This document shows positions 8,137-16,010 of a stretch of DNA of 36,072 nt, in pieces. Below the pieces are notes generated by a model. That model made no database searches, was not told the DNA's origin, and worked only from the letters and a program-made list of their open reading frames with translations. A program made the translations under genes and the position numbers. This DNA is from Verrucomicrobiota bacterium (GTDB lineage: Bacteria > Verrucomicrobiota > Verrucomicrobiia > Opitutales > Coraliomargaritaceae): NCBI GenBank assembly GCA_009937095.1, contig JAACDB010000008.1, positions 1 to 36,072 of the forward strand. The letters are read 5' to 3'. Positions within the stretch are counted from its first letter, which is position 1, and each line of letters opens with the position of its first letter.

Positions 8137-10271
8137 TGATCGTGTCCATCCCCCCGGGCTTTTTGCATGGCGCGGGCGGCATCCTCGGGACGGTTTGATT
8201 GTCCGTAGGCGAGGGAAAGGTTGTACCAGGCGCGGTAGAAATCGGGGGCGTTGGCCACCGTTTCTTCAAGGTAACCCACCGCGAGATCGAGCTTGCCGGC
8301 TTCGGCAGCGAGGAGACCCAGGGAGTAGGGAAACTGTGGATTATCGGGATCTTTTTTCCAGCCGCTCTTGAGGAATTGTTCGGCACTGAGGGGATCGCCG
8401 GCGGTGCTGAGGATGATAGCGGCTTGATGGTAAACGGTACCGTTGGCTTGATCCATATTAACCGCGCGGGCGAGGTATTTTTTGGTGGCGGCTTTGTCTT
8501 GTTTACGGGCGGCTTCGTAGGCCTGAATCATGAGGCTTTGCGGACGGTCGGCATTAAATTCGAGGTAGGCTTGCCATTGGGCCTTGGCATCGCCCTCGGG
8601 GATTGAGTTATTGTTGGTTTGGAGGGTGCGGGCCGCGCTGATGCGGACGTTGAGCAGGGGATCACCGAGGCCTTCGAGGAGCCGGATTTGCTCGTTAGGC
8701 AGACTGCCGAGGGCGCTGACGGCGCGTTCGCGGACGAGGGGGCTTTCGTGTTTAAGGAGTTGGCGGAGGCGGGCGGCGACGCGTTGCTCGGGCAGGTAGT
8801 TGGCGAGGAGTCCGGTGTAGGTGGCGGTCCATGCGGGGACGTCTTCGCTGTCCAATAATTGAAAGAGGGATTCGAGTGCTTCGGGTTGATAGGCATGCGC
8901 CCCGTGAATCGCGCGGGCCCGCGCGCGCTGGCGGTGGTCGGTGAGTTTTTCGCCATACCATTGTTCCGACCATTCGATGGCCCAGTCTACACTTTCTTCC
9001 TCGTGACAACGGTTGCAGGTGTTGGGGATTCCCAACTCTTGAGTGAGGCGGGGGTCAGGGTGGAGAAAGCCATGATCGGCTCGCGGATCAACCTGCATGT
9101 AGGTACGCTTGGGCATGTGGCATTCCACGCAACGATTACCGGTGCTGTCGGCGGCGTGGAAGCTGTGCTCAGTGGGCACAACAATGGGGGCGTCATCAAG
9201 ACCGGTCTCGTGGCAACGCATACAGAGGAGGGTGTTCTCGGCGGGGAGAATGAGGGCGTTGCTGTGGGGGTTGTGGCAATCAAGACAGGTGACGCCGGCG
9301 TGACCCATGCGGCTCATGCTGAAGGAGCCGTGGACAAAGACTTCGTCGCGAATCTGCCCATCGGCAAAATAAAGACCGGGTTGGTCGGGCAGGGATAGCC
9401 CGAAGTGATCTTCGTAGCGGTCGCCCACTTCAAAGGCATCGGTGGTCAACTGGTCGCGGCGGGAGTGGCAGGTCGCGCAGTTGTCCATGATCTGTTGGTC
9501 GTCGAGTGCCTTTGGCTTATGAATGGTTTCGGCTCCACTGCGTGCGCTCTGCAGATGAGCCTCCAGTCCATCGTGGCACTCTGCACAGGCGATGCCCTGT
9601 TGGGTCCAGGTGCTCGCATAGGCGTTCGCCTCGAAGTTGAAATTTTTGTCGTACTCGGTGGTGTGGCAATACGCGCAGTTGGCATTCCAGTTCATACCCT
9701 GTCCGGTCCAGTGCCCCCACTCACCCGGGAGACGGTCTTCACCTTCGAAAACATCAACCCAGCGATCTTTCAAGACATCGTAAGTCGCGCTGATGGTTTG
9801 CAGGCGTCCACCGGGCAATGGTGCGAGGTATTGCCGCAGGGGAGTGTAGCCAATCACCCCGGTCAATTCATAAACGCGCTCGAGATCGTGCGCGGCATCG
9901 AGGACGCGGAGTTCAAAACGCTCGTTCTCGTAAGCAAGTTCGTAGGTCACTCCGGATTCCACCACGCGGCGGGCGGGAGTGAAGGCGGTTTTGTCCAAGG
10001 CTTCCGAGACGGGGCGGTTGGCCTTGGCGTGGTGACTCGTTTGCCAGTCGTCGAAAATTTCAGCATGGCACTCGGCGCAGGTTTGCGGGCCTTGGGCGAG
10101 GACTCGCGCGGGGTCGTGAGAAAAGGGAAAGCCTTCGATCTCAACAGGGGTGTCATTCGTTTCGGTATGCGGGTTCGCATTCCCGGCATCTCCGCATCCC
10201 GCGAGTAACGCTGCCATGGCAAGGACAGTCAGCCAGATCGCTGGTGGTTTTATGGCATGGCGGGCGCACAT
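8133..10271 (-). CDS. Octahaem cytochrome c lipoprotein with HEAT-like and TPR repeats
   Basis: A 712-residue exported protein. It has a signal peptide with hydrophobic core (residues 11-24) and lipobox LAGC (Cys26), which predicts lipidation. Eight CxxCH haem-binding motifs lie at cysteines 65, 199, 229, 265, 329, 350, 381 and 419. The first motif with a following W-x-x-S-HH pattern resembles the cytochrome c554/c' family (PF13435-like). Residues of about 440-570 look like HEAT repeats (LLDSEDVPAW, LRQLLKHESPLVRERAVSALG), and about 590-710 are TPR-like (AEQFLKSGWKKDPDNPQFPYS). This architecture suggests periplasmic electron transfer plus protein binding. The substrate is unknown and no quinol dehydrogenase or oxidoreductase partner lies beside it. 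The gene is monocistronic, convergent with the pilin run and divergent from the PLD-like gene. Confidence 0.85.
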   Translation of the reverse strand: MCARHAIKPPAIWLTVLAMAALLAGCGDAGNANPHTETNDTPVEIEGFPFSHDPARVLAQGPQTCAECHAEIFDDWQTSHHAKANRPVSEALDKTAFTPARRVVESGVTYELAYENERFELRVLDAAHDLERVYELTGVIGYTPLRQYLAPLPGGRLQTISATYDVLKDRWVDVFEGEDRLPGEWGHWTGQGMNWNANCAYCHTTEYDKNFNFEANAYASTWTQQGIACAECHDGLEAHLQSARSGAETIHKPKALDDQQIMDNCATCHSRRDQLTTDAFEVGDRYEDHFGLSLPDQPGLYFADGQIRDEVFVHGSFSMSRMGHAGVTCLDCHNPHSNALILPAENTLLCMRCHETGLDDAPIVVPTEHSFHAADSTGNRCVECHMPKRTYMQVDPRADHGFLHPDPRLTQELGIPNTCNRCHEEESVDWAIEWSEQWYGEKLTDHRQRARARAIHGAHAYQPEALESLFQLLDSEDVPAWTATYTGLLANYLPEQRVAARLRQLLKHESPLVRERAVSALGSLPNEQIRLLEGLGDPLLNVRISAARTLQTNNNSIPEGDAKAQWQAYLEFNADRPQSLMIQAYEAARKQDKAATKKYLARAVNMDQANGTVYHQAAIILSTAGDPLSAEQFLKSGWKKDPDNPQFPYSLGLLAAEAGKLDLAVGYLEETVANAPDFYRAWYNLSLAYGQSNRPEDAARAMQKARGDGHDH

Positions 10272-10362
10272 ACTGAAAAAGGAGTCTTTTTTGCCCCTTG
10301 CGTCAACCTTCTTGCATCATCCCGTTCTTGCCCAAACAGCATAAAATGTTCAAACTCAGGGT

Positions 10363-11892
10363 ATGAATGTCGTTCGAGGTATTGTCTTTGGTCTAGTGTT
10401 GGCGTTGGCGGTGCTTCCTTACCTGCTGATGAAGCGAAATGCCATGCCCCGTGGTGGAAACCTAGCCAGTCCTTTCTGTCATTACCAGGAGGCCCGGCTC
10501 TTGATCGATCAAACGTATGCGAAGTCTGCGGATGGTGGAGCGACAGCTTCCCAGGAAATTTTTGATACCATTCTTGCGGAAATTGAAGCGGCGGAGACCT
10601 ACCTCATTCTTGATTTTTTTCTTTGGAATAATTGGCGAGGTAAGCTCGGGTCGGATCAAGCACTGCGTCCGCTGGCACGGGAACTCTTTGAGGCCCTGAA
10701 GAACAAACGCCGCAAAAATCCGAATCTCCCGATCTTAGTAATAACCGACCCCATTAATCGTTTTTACGCGAGCGGTGATACGGAACTCGAAGCGCGATGG
10801 AAGCAAGCAGGGCTTTCGGTTGTCTTTACCGATCTTTCCCAGTTACCGGATTCCAATCGTGTGTATGCCCCGCTCGCGCAATTCTGGGGTCGCTTGCTCG
10901 CGCCGCTCAAAATTGGCGGATGGGTCCTGCCGCTCAAAAATCCCCTTGAGGCGAGTGCCCCGCGTTTCTCCCTTTCGCAATGGAACCGCCTCTTTCATTT
11001 TAAGGCCAATCACCGCAAAGTCCTCATCAGTGGACGCAGTGATGGCGAGGCGCGACTGATCGTGACGAGCTTTAATCCTGCCGATGGTAGCGCACGGCAT
11101 TCGAATGCGGGCTTGTTGGTTACCGGACCGATCGCGCGTTATGCCGCTCGTTCTGAGATTGCCATTGCGCGTTCGTCGGGTCGCAATCCGGACAATGTCT
11201 TGGGGGCGAGTCCTGAGGAATGGGATCGGCTGCTTCTGGCCCTTGAGTCACGGCTACCGGAATTGGCGTTTCACGAACTTGCAGAAGCGGGTGAAACCGG
11301 GGTTGCTTGGCGGAGTGAGGGCGCGATTGGCGAATCTTTGCTGGGGGCGCTTGATTCGGCTGGTGTCGGTGACCGAATCGACATCGCGCTCTTTTACCTT
11401 TCCGACCGGAATATCCTTGCCGGGCTGCGCGAAGCGGCGGAACGGGGTGCGCTCATACGTTGCCTTTTGGATGCGAACAAGGACGCCTTCGGTCGCAAAA
11501 AGAATGGCATTCCCAATCGTGTTGTAGCGGCAGAACTTTTGAGTGATTCCGAAGCGGGTCGTATTTCGATTCGTTGGGCCGATACCCGCAACGAGCAATT
11601 TCATTCGAAGGTATTGCGTGTGCGCGGTCTGCAGACCGACCTGCTTTGTCTTGGTTCGGCAAATTGGACCCGCCGGAATCTCGGCAACTTGAATCTTGAG
11701 GCAAATCTTTTGATGCGGGAATGCGGTGCTCTGGGGCAGGAATGGGACGCTTATTATGAGGCTCTGTGGACTAATGCCCACAGCGCTGAAGCGAGTTTAC
11801 CCTATTCGGCGCAAGCGCTCTCCGGATGGAGCTTGCGTTGGAAAACTGTGTTGTATCGTTTTCAGGAATGGAGCGGTCTTTCAACTTTTTAA
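10363..11892 (+). CDS. Membrane-anchored phospholipase D-like / cardiolipin synthase-like protein
   Basis: A 509-residue protein with one N-terminal hydrophobic helix (about residues 3-22), then two PLD-type halves. Half one has FHFKANHRKVLIS (H217, K219) with TSFNPADGSARHSN after it; half two has FHSKVLRV (H414, K416) followed by LGSANWTRRNLG. Both HxK pairs needed for the phosphohistidine mechanism are present. The Asp that completes a canonical HxK(x)4D motif is not at the expected spacing in either half (Gly in both). The PLD superfamily covers cardiolipin synthases, phospholipases and nucleases. The membrane anchor favours lipid metabolism, but the substrate cannot be assigned. It stands alone between a divergent cytochrome gene and a co-directional flavoprotein gene 101 bases downstream. 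Confidence 0.78.
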   Translation: MNVVRGIVFGLVLALAVLPYLLMKRNAMPRGGNLASPFCHYQEARLLIDQTYAKSADGGATASQEIFDTILAEIEAAETYLILDFFLWNNWRGKLGSDQALRPLARELFEALKNKRRKNPNLPILVITDPINRFYASGDTELEARWKQAGLSVVFTDLSQLPDSNRVYAPLAQFWGRLLAPLKIGGWVLPLKNPLEASAPRFSLSQWNRLFHFKANHRKVLISGRSDGEARLIVTSFNPADGSARHSNAGLLVTGPIARYAARSEIAIARSSGRNPDNVLGASPEEWDRLLLALESRLPELAFHELAEAGETGVAWRSEGAIGESLLGALDSAGVGDRIDIALFYLSDRNILAGLREAAERGALIRCLLDANKDAFGRKKNGIPNRVVAAELLSDSEAGRISIRWADTRNEQFHSKVLRVRGLQTDLLCLGSANWTRRNLGNLNLEANLLMRECGALGQEWDAYYEALWTNAHSAEASLPYSAQALSGWSLRWKTVLYRFQEWSGLSTF

Positions 11893-11930
11893 GGGTAGTA
11901 TCGTTACTTCTTAACAAAAGCAGAATGGCT

Positions 11931-11936
11931 TATAAT
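11931..11936 (+). promoter_or_regulatory. Candidate -10 element upstream of the nitronate monooxygenase-like gene
   Basis: A perfect TATAAT lies 58 bases before the ATG at 11994, in the 101-base gap after the PLD-like gene. No good -35 is seen at 16-18 bases. TTAACA at 11911-11916 is close to consensus but only 14 bases away. The gap implies separate transcription of the flavoprotein gene. Confidence 0.35.
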
Positions 11937-11993
11937 AGCTGCAGCAGGGGCCTTTGGGTTCGTTAAAATCCCATTAGGTTTTTTGATACTGGT

Positions 11994-13427
11994 ATGGAAA
12001 AAAAGTTATACAAAGATGGAAGCCATTCCCTGCCTGCTATCATTCAGGGTGGGATGGGGGTAGCGGTTTCCAATTGGCAACTTGCACGGGCAGTTTCACG
12101 GAAGGGGCAAATGGGCGTGGTTTCAGGAACGGCGCTCGATACGGTTTTGATACGACGTTTACAGGATGGGGATGCCGATGGTGCAATGCGCCGTGCGATT
12201 GCGGCATTTCCCTGCCAGAAAATAGGGCAGGCGGTTTTGGATAAATGGTATTCCTCGGAAACACGCCCGGTCGATAAGCCTTATGGCCTCAAGCCCTTGC
12301 CGGATATCGCAATGGCGCGGCGGGAAGTGGAATTAACTATTCTGGCGGGTTTTGTTGAGATTTACTTGGCGAAGGAAGGGCATGAAGGTTGGGTTGGAAT
12401 TAACCTTCTGGAAAAGATCCAAATGTCAATTTTGCCAACCTTGTTGGGTACCATGCTTGCAGGCGTGGACGCCGTTTTTGTCGGCGGCGGCATTCCGGTT
12501 TCTATTCCGCCAATCCTCAGCGCCTTCAGTCGTTTTGAACCGGCGGAACTCAAAATCCATGTGCAGGGCGCCAGTCCGGAGAAGGATACACGCATGCATT
12601 TGAATCCCGCTGAATATTTGCCCGTTTATCGCGCCCGCTTGAGTCGCCCCCGTTTTTTCCCGATTGTATCATCGGAAGTGCTCGCAAAAAGTTTAGTGCG
12701 AAAGTTGGGTGATGCGGTGGATGGTTTGGTAGTGGAGCACCATCGCGCCGGCGGTCACAATGCCCCGCCCCGGCGGGATCAAAGCTATGGCCCCAAGGAT
12801 GAATATGAACCTTCGAGGATTGCAGCGCTTGGCAAACCCTTTTGGTTGGACGGAGGGAAGGCTTCACCGGAAGCCTTGCAGGCTGCAATTGCCACAGGCG
12901 CACAGGGCGTTCAAATCGGTTCGGCATTTGCTTGCTCGGAAGAATCCGGAATTCTGAAAAATATTAAAAATGCAACCATTCAGGCATACTTGGATGGTGC
13001 TTTGAAATGGGTCACCGATTTTAAAGCCTCGCCGACCGGTTACCCTTTTAAGCGCGTTCAATTCAAGGGGTATGCCGATGCCGATGATGAGCGGCCTGTT
13101 TGTAACTTGGGTTATCTTCGACATGCCTTCGAAGATGCCAAGGGGCAGATCGCCTATCGCTGTCCGGCCGCCGTTAAAAAATTATTTTATGCGAAGGGGG
13201 GAGATTCGAAAGAGGCCGAGGGTAAAATCTGTCTCTGCAACAGTCTTTTGGCGACTGTGGGACTAGGGCAGGTCAATCCCGACGGCAGCAAGCGACGCCC
13301 GCTTTTAACCTTGGGGGAGGATTTATCTTTTCTGGATCACCTTTTGAGTCCGCCCAAATTGACTTATACCGTCGATGATCTCATCGCCTACCTTACGGGT
13401 GGCGTGCCGGACGCAACTGGAATTTAG
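11994..13427 (+). CDS. Nitronate monooxygenase-family FMN-dependent TIM-barrel protein
   Basis: A 477-residue protein of the nitronate monooxygenase / FabK / PfaD flavoprotein family. Visible signatures are the N-terminal AIIQGGMGVAVSN FMN-binding start with VVSGTALD, the VEHHRAGGHNAPP segment whose AGGH holds the usual catalytic or substrate-contacting His, a WLDGGKASPEALQ phosphate-binding loop, and GAQGVQIGSAFA. At 477 residues it is longer than the usual 310-360. It has an extra C-terminal stretch with a CLCNSLLATVGLGQ motif that belongs to a longer subfamily. The reaction could be nitronate oxidation or an enoyl-reductase-type step; sequence does not decide. It is convergent with the tiny lipoprotein gene, with a 2-base gap between stops and no terminator. 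Confidence 0.78.
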   Translation: MEKKLYKDGSHSLPAIIQGGMGVAVSNWQLARAVSRKGQMGVVSGTALDTVLIRRLQDGDADGAMRRAIAAFPCQKIGQAVLDKWYSSETRPVDKPYGLKPLPDIAMARREVELTILAGFVEIYLAKEGHEGWVGINLLEKIQMSILPTLLGTMLAGVDAVFVGGGIPVSIPPILSAFSRFEPAELKIHVQGASPEKDTRMHLNPAEYLPVYRARLSRPRFFPIVSSEVLAKSLVRKLGDAVDGLVVEHHRAGGHNAPPRRDQSYGPKDEYEPSRIAALGKPFWLDGGKASPEALQAAIATGAQGVQIGSAFACSEESGILKNIKNATIQAYLDGALKWVTDFKASPTGYPFKRVQFKGYADADDERPVCNLGYLRHAFEDAKGQIAYRCPAAVKKLFYAKGGDSKEAEGKICLCNSLLATVGLGQVNPDGSKRRPLLTLGEDLSFLDHLLSPPKLTYTVDDLIAYLTGGVPDATGI

Positions 13428-13429
13428 GT

Positions 13430-13672
13430 CTATTTCTCGCCTGCAACCATTTTGCTGAGCTTGCCATCTACGAAATAGTACAAGTCCTCGTTGGCTTTGT
13501 AGCTTACTCGATTGCCTTCCATTTCGAGCAGAATCGCACTATGGGTCGAGTTTAACCAAGCCTCTTCAGTCATCCCGATGGTAGGCCGGGTGATTTGCTT
13601 GCCGCTTTGGGTGGTTGTTTGGCAGGCGGTGAGCGCAAAACAGGCGAGAAGGGGGAGGAAGATATTTTTCAT
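13430..13672 (-). CDS. Small lipoprotein, SmpA/BamE-like in layout
   Basis: An 80-residue protein with a short signal peptide and lipobox LTAC (Cys17), so it is probably a lipidated periplasmic or outer-membrane protein of about 64 residues. The mature part has an IGMTEEAWLNS segment followed by predicted strands ending in YYFVDGKLSKMV. This resembles the strand pattern of SmpA/OmlA (BamE) domains, where a GMT-x-x-x-V/L motif begins the fold. The match is weak and the protein shorter than BamE, so the function is unassigned. It is convergent with the flavoprotein gene and divergent from mraZ across a 303-base gap. Confidence 0.68.
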   Translation of the reverse strand: MKNIFLPLLACFALTACQTTTQSGKQITRPTIGMTEEAWLNSTHSAILLEMEGNRVSYKANEDLYYFVDGKLSKMVAGEK

Positions 13673-13736
13673 AAATAGGATAAAGGGAGAGTTAAGAAAG
13701 AAAAACCTTTGAATTAAAAGTTCCCTTATAAGTATT

Positions 13737-13793
13737 AAAGACCCAAAACAGGACCGGGTTGAGGGCTCTTCTTTCCGACCACGGTGGGTCTTT
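13737..13793. other. Long imperfect hairpin in the gap upstream of mraZ
   Basis: Perfect 9-base arms AAAGACCCA (13737-13745) and TGGGTCTTT (13785-13793) enclose nested pairing. CCG (13754-13756) pairs with CGG (13782-13784) and GGTTG (13757-13761) with CGACC (13776-13780). An upper AGGG/CTTT stem with two G-T pairs closes on loop CTCTT. One side carries an 8-base bulge. It lies about 180 bases before mraZ and 64 bases before the divergent lipoprotein gene. A short run of T follows on each strand, too short for a confident terminator. It could be a leader structure or small RNA; function is not known. Confidence 0.4.
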
Positions 13794-13906
13794 CATGGAG
13801 CGACCCTTAACTTTTTTACGGTTCCACAAAACACTGATCCTGAATCGTATCCGGTAGTTTTTCGCAGCTTATTCACAGTTAATTGTAACAAAATACGCTT
13901 GACTGG

Positions 13907-13959
13907 TGGGTTAAAATGGGTCGAAGTAGCGCAAAATGGTAATAATGGGATAATATGGG
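13907..13959 (+). promoter_or_regulatory. MraZ box: phased TGGG repeats
   Basis: TGGG occurs at 13907, 13917, 13946 and 13956, with a TGGT at 13937. The intervals are 10, 20, 9 and 10 bases, so the copies lie on one DNA face. MraZ is known to bind direct TGGGN repeats about 10 bases apart in front of its own gene and usually represses the dcw cluster. The array ends 17 bases before the mraZ ATG chosen here (13976). A start at 13955 would put the last repeat inside the gene, which argues for the later start. Confidence 0.8.
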
Positions 13960-13975
13960 AGTAACAAAAGCAGGT

Positions 13976-14419
13976 ATGTTTGTGGGTGAATATCGCCACA
14001 ATCTGGATGAAAAGGGGCGTCTGACCATCCCTGCTTCCTGGCGCCCGGATCACAAGGATCCTGCGGCAAATCTATTTTTAGCACTCCCCAGTCCCGAGGG
14101 TTACATCACGGTTTATCCACCCAAGAAGATTGCCCAACTCGAGGAATCTATCGCGCAAATCAGTCTCGGAGACCGTGAGGGGCAGCAGGCTGTGGAAGAA
14201 TTAATGGCGCGCGCCCACAGCTTCAGTTGCGACAAACAGGGCCGCATCAATCTGAACCAAAAGCTCGTTGATTTCGGCGGAATCAAGAAAGGAGCCGTGC
14301 TCCTGGGGAAGCTTTCGACTTTCAGCATTTATAGCGAGACCGGTTACGCCGGACTTCAAGACCGCGCGCCCAGTAATCCCGAGGCGCAAGCGGATATCTT
14401 TAAACGATTCAACCTGTAG
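13976..14419 (+). CDS. mraZ: Transcriptional regulator MraZ
   Basis: A 147-residue MraZ, a ring-forming AbrB/MazE-fold DNA-binding protein that controls the division and cell-wall cluster it heads. Both halves of the internal duplication are visible: [21 protein letters not shown] at the start, and [23 protein letters not shown] from about residue 85. DxKGR and DKQGR are the DNA-contacting signatures. The ATG at 13976 gives the family start MFVGEY. An upstream in-frame ATG at 13955 would add seven residues and overlap the last TGGG repeat. It is the first gene of the dcw operon and likely autoregulated through the repeats at 13907-13959. The next gene, a small ORF, starts 16 bases downstream. 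Confidence 0.93.
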   Translation: MFVGEYRHNLDEKGRLTIPASWRPDHKDPAANLFLALPSPEGYITVYPPKKIAQLEESIAQISLGDREGQQAVEELMARAHSFSCDKQGRINLNQKLVDFGGIKKGAVLLGKLSTFSIYSETGYAGLQDRAPSNPEAQADIFKRFNL

Positions 14420-14435
14420 CTCCCCCAAATACCCC

Positions 14436-14669
14436 ATGGACAACAGCCTCGAACACATCGCCCGCGAAAATTTCCGAAGTTCCGGATTCATCACGCGCCC
14501 CGGAAGTGAACGACGGGTGCCATGGTCTTTTACCGAGGTGCCCCGCACACCCTTTACCCAAACCGATGCGGTTCGCGCCATTGAGGCGCGTCGCGCCCAT
14601 GCCCACGAACGCCAAAATTTACCACCCAATAAAATACTGACCTTCCTAAATGCTTTGTTCCCTCGATGA
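14436..14669 (+). CDS. Small hypothetical protein between mraZ and rsmH
   Basis: An uncharacterised 77-residue reading frame starting MDNSLEHIARENF and ending FLNALFPR. It starts 16 bases after the mraZ stop and overlaps the start of rsmH by 20 bases, so it exactly fills what would otherwise be a gap in a compact operon. It is strongly basic in its second half (AIEARRAHAHERQ) and has no signal peptide, membrane helix or cysteine. I do not recognise a family. The third-codon-position GC bias and the spacing favour a real gene, possibly specific to this bacterial group. Co-expression with mraZ and rsmH is expected from the overlap. Confidence 0.6.
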   Translation: MDNSLEHIARENFRSSGFITRPGSERRVPWSFTEVPRTPFTQTDAVRAIEARRAHAHERQNLPPNKILTFLNALFPR

Positions 14670-15603
14670 AACCCAGCCAGCCGCGGCTCCGGGGCATTGC
14701 TCGGTCCTTTTGGACGCGAGTGTGGCATTACTTGCGCCGGTGGAGGGCTCGCGGTTTCTGGATGGTACTTTCGGTGGGGGTGGTCATACCGAAGCATTAC
14801 TGAAGTCAGCGAATGACGTCACCGTGGTGGCGCTTGACCGTGACCCCGCAGCAGTCCAGCGCGCGGAGTCCCTCAAGGCTCAGTATGGGGAGCACTTTAT
14901 TTTTCATGCCATGAATTTTGGAGCCCTCGCTGAATTGGAAGCGGGCGCATTTGACGGTATTTTATTTGATTTCGGTTTATCCTCCTTTCAGTTGGATGAT
15001 GCCGAGCGTGGTTTTTCTTTCCGGCACGATGCGCCTGCGGATATGCGGATGGATCCTCATTCCGGTCAAAGCGCCGCCGCATTCCTTGAATCTGCCAGCG
15101 AGGAAAAATTGGTGGAGGCGATTCGCAATTTTGGTGAGGAGAAACGCTGGCGTCGTGTTGTAGCAGCTATCATGGAGGCACGCGGAAGCGGAAGTCTGGA
15201 GCGCACGCAATCTTTGGCAGCATTGATTGGCGAAGCAGTGGGTCCCGGTCCACGTGGTCGCAGTAAAGTACATCCCGCTACTCGAAGCTTTCAGGGTATT
15301 CGCATCGCGGTAAACGATGAGTTGGGCGCAATCGAACGCGCTTTGCCTGCCGCCTTTGAGCGTCTGCGTGCCGGTGGGGTTCTTGTCGCGATCAGTTTTC
15401 ATTCGCTTGAAGATCGTATCGTGAAACGCTTTTGCCGTCGTATGGCGGGACGTCCGGAGCATGCCAACGACAGCCGCACGCTCGACGAACGCGCCGAACG
15501 CGCCCGCATGCTTTCCACCCGCGCCATCGCGCCCAGCGAGGTCGAAATTAAAAACAACCCCCGCAGTCGCAGTGCCCGCATGCGCGCCCTCCGTAAACTT
15601 TAG
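14650..15603 (+). CDS. rsmH: 16S rRNA (cytosine(1402)-N4)-methyltransferase
   Basis: RsmH (MraW) methylates N4 of C1402 in 16S rRNA. The 317 residues match the family. Motifs are CSVLLDASVALL, the SAM-binding DGTFGGGGHTEALL (about 38-51), DFGLSSFQLDDAERGFSF, ADMRMD, FQGIRIAVNDEL and the C-terminal ISFHSLEDRIVKRF. The ATG at 14650 overlaps the small gene upstream by 20 bases. No Shine-Dalgarno sequence is obvious, so coupling to the upstream frame is plausible. ftsL follows after 8 bases. Confidence 0.95.
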   Translation: MLCSLDETQPAAAPGHCSVLLDASVALLAPVEGSRFLDGTFGGGGHTEALLKSANDVTVVALDRDPAAVQRAESLKAQYGEHFIFHAMNFGALAELEAGAFDGILFDFGLSSFQLDDAERGFSFRHDAPADMRMDPHSGQSAAAFLESASEEKLVEAIRNFGEEKRWRRVVAAIMEARGSGSLERTQSLAALIGEAVGPGPRGRSKVHPATRSFQGIRIAVNDELGAIERALPAAFERLRAGGVLVAISFHSLEDRIVKRFCRRMAGRPEHANDSRTLDERAERARMLSTRAIAPSEVEIKNNPRSRSARMRALRKL

Positions 15604-15611
15604 ATTCAAAG

Positions 15612-15998
15612 ATGCCCCCCTTGACTTCCATAGATCCAAAATTGCGCCGCATCTGCCTCGCCATTCTTTTGAGCGTTGGCCTGCTGACGGTGGCTTGTGC
15701 TTTTGGAATCGTTTGGATGCAGCAGGAAATCTCTCGCACCGCCGCAAATGCTGCCCGCCTTGAGTCACAACTTGCTCAGAAGGTAGATAAGCTGCGTTAC
15801 CTCGATGGAAAGATATCAAGAATTCACCAGCCGGTAGTCTTGCAGGGTAAAGTTTCCGGAAGGCTGCGCCCCGCTGAGGATTTGCAAGTTGTCTGGGTTG
15901 CGGAGCGCAACGGCATCGAAGGTCGGGTTTATGCCGATGCTATCAGTACCACCCCTTCCGGCCTCGCCTTCATTTTTGAACCCAATACCTCCCCCTAA
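15612..15998 (+). CDS. ftsL: FtsL-like division protein
   Basis: A 128-residue bitopic membrane protein: short cytoplasmic N-terminus, one transmembrane helix (about 14-36), then a heptad-like segment (about 38-62: EISRTAANAARLESQLAQKV) that fits the FtsL coiled coil. It sits between rsmH and ftsI, the canonical ftsL position; FtsL sequences are too divergent to rely on similarity alone. In FtsQLB the protein bridges to FtsWI at the septum. The C-terminal about 60 residues are not helical-looking (QGKVSGRLRPAEDLQVVWVAE) and make it longer than some FtsL proteins. The symbol is given on position plus topology. Confidence 0.75.
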   Translation: MPPLTSIDPKLRRICLAILLSVGLLTVACAFGIVWMQQEISRTAANAARLESQLAQKVDKLRYLDGKISRIHQPVVLQGKVSGRLRPAEDLQVVWVAERNGIEGRVYADAISTTPSGLAFIFEPNTSP

Positions 15999-16010
15999 AC
16001 CCCTCAAGCT

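Noticed and set aside
11254-11781. A 175-codon frame antisense to the PLD-like gene
   Set aside because: It covers the second HxK motif on the sense strand, and its product shows no domain or codon bias of its own.
13869-13877. TTATTCACA, a match to the DnaA-box consensus, upstream of mraZ
   Set aside because: A single site with eight fixed bases is expected about once by chance on both strands of 36 kb, and no cluster of boxes or AT-rich unwinding region accompanies it.
13955-13975. Upstream ATG of mraZ at 13955
   Set aside because: It would add seven residues absent from the family start MFxGEY and would overlap the last TGGG operator repeat.
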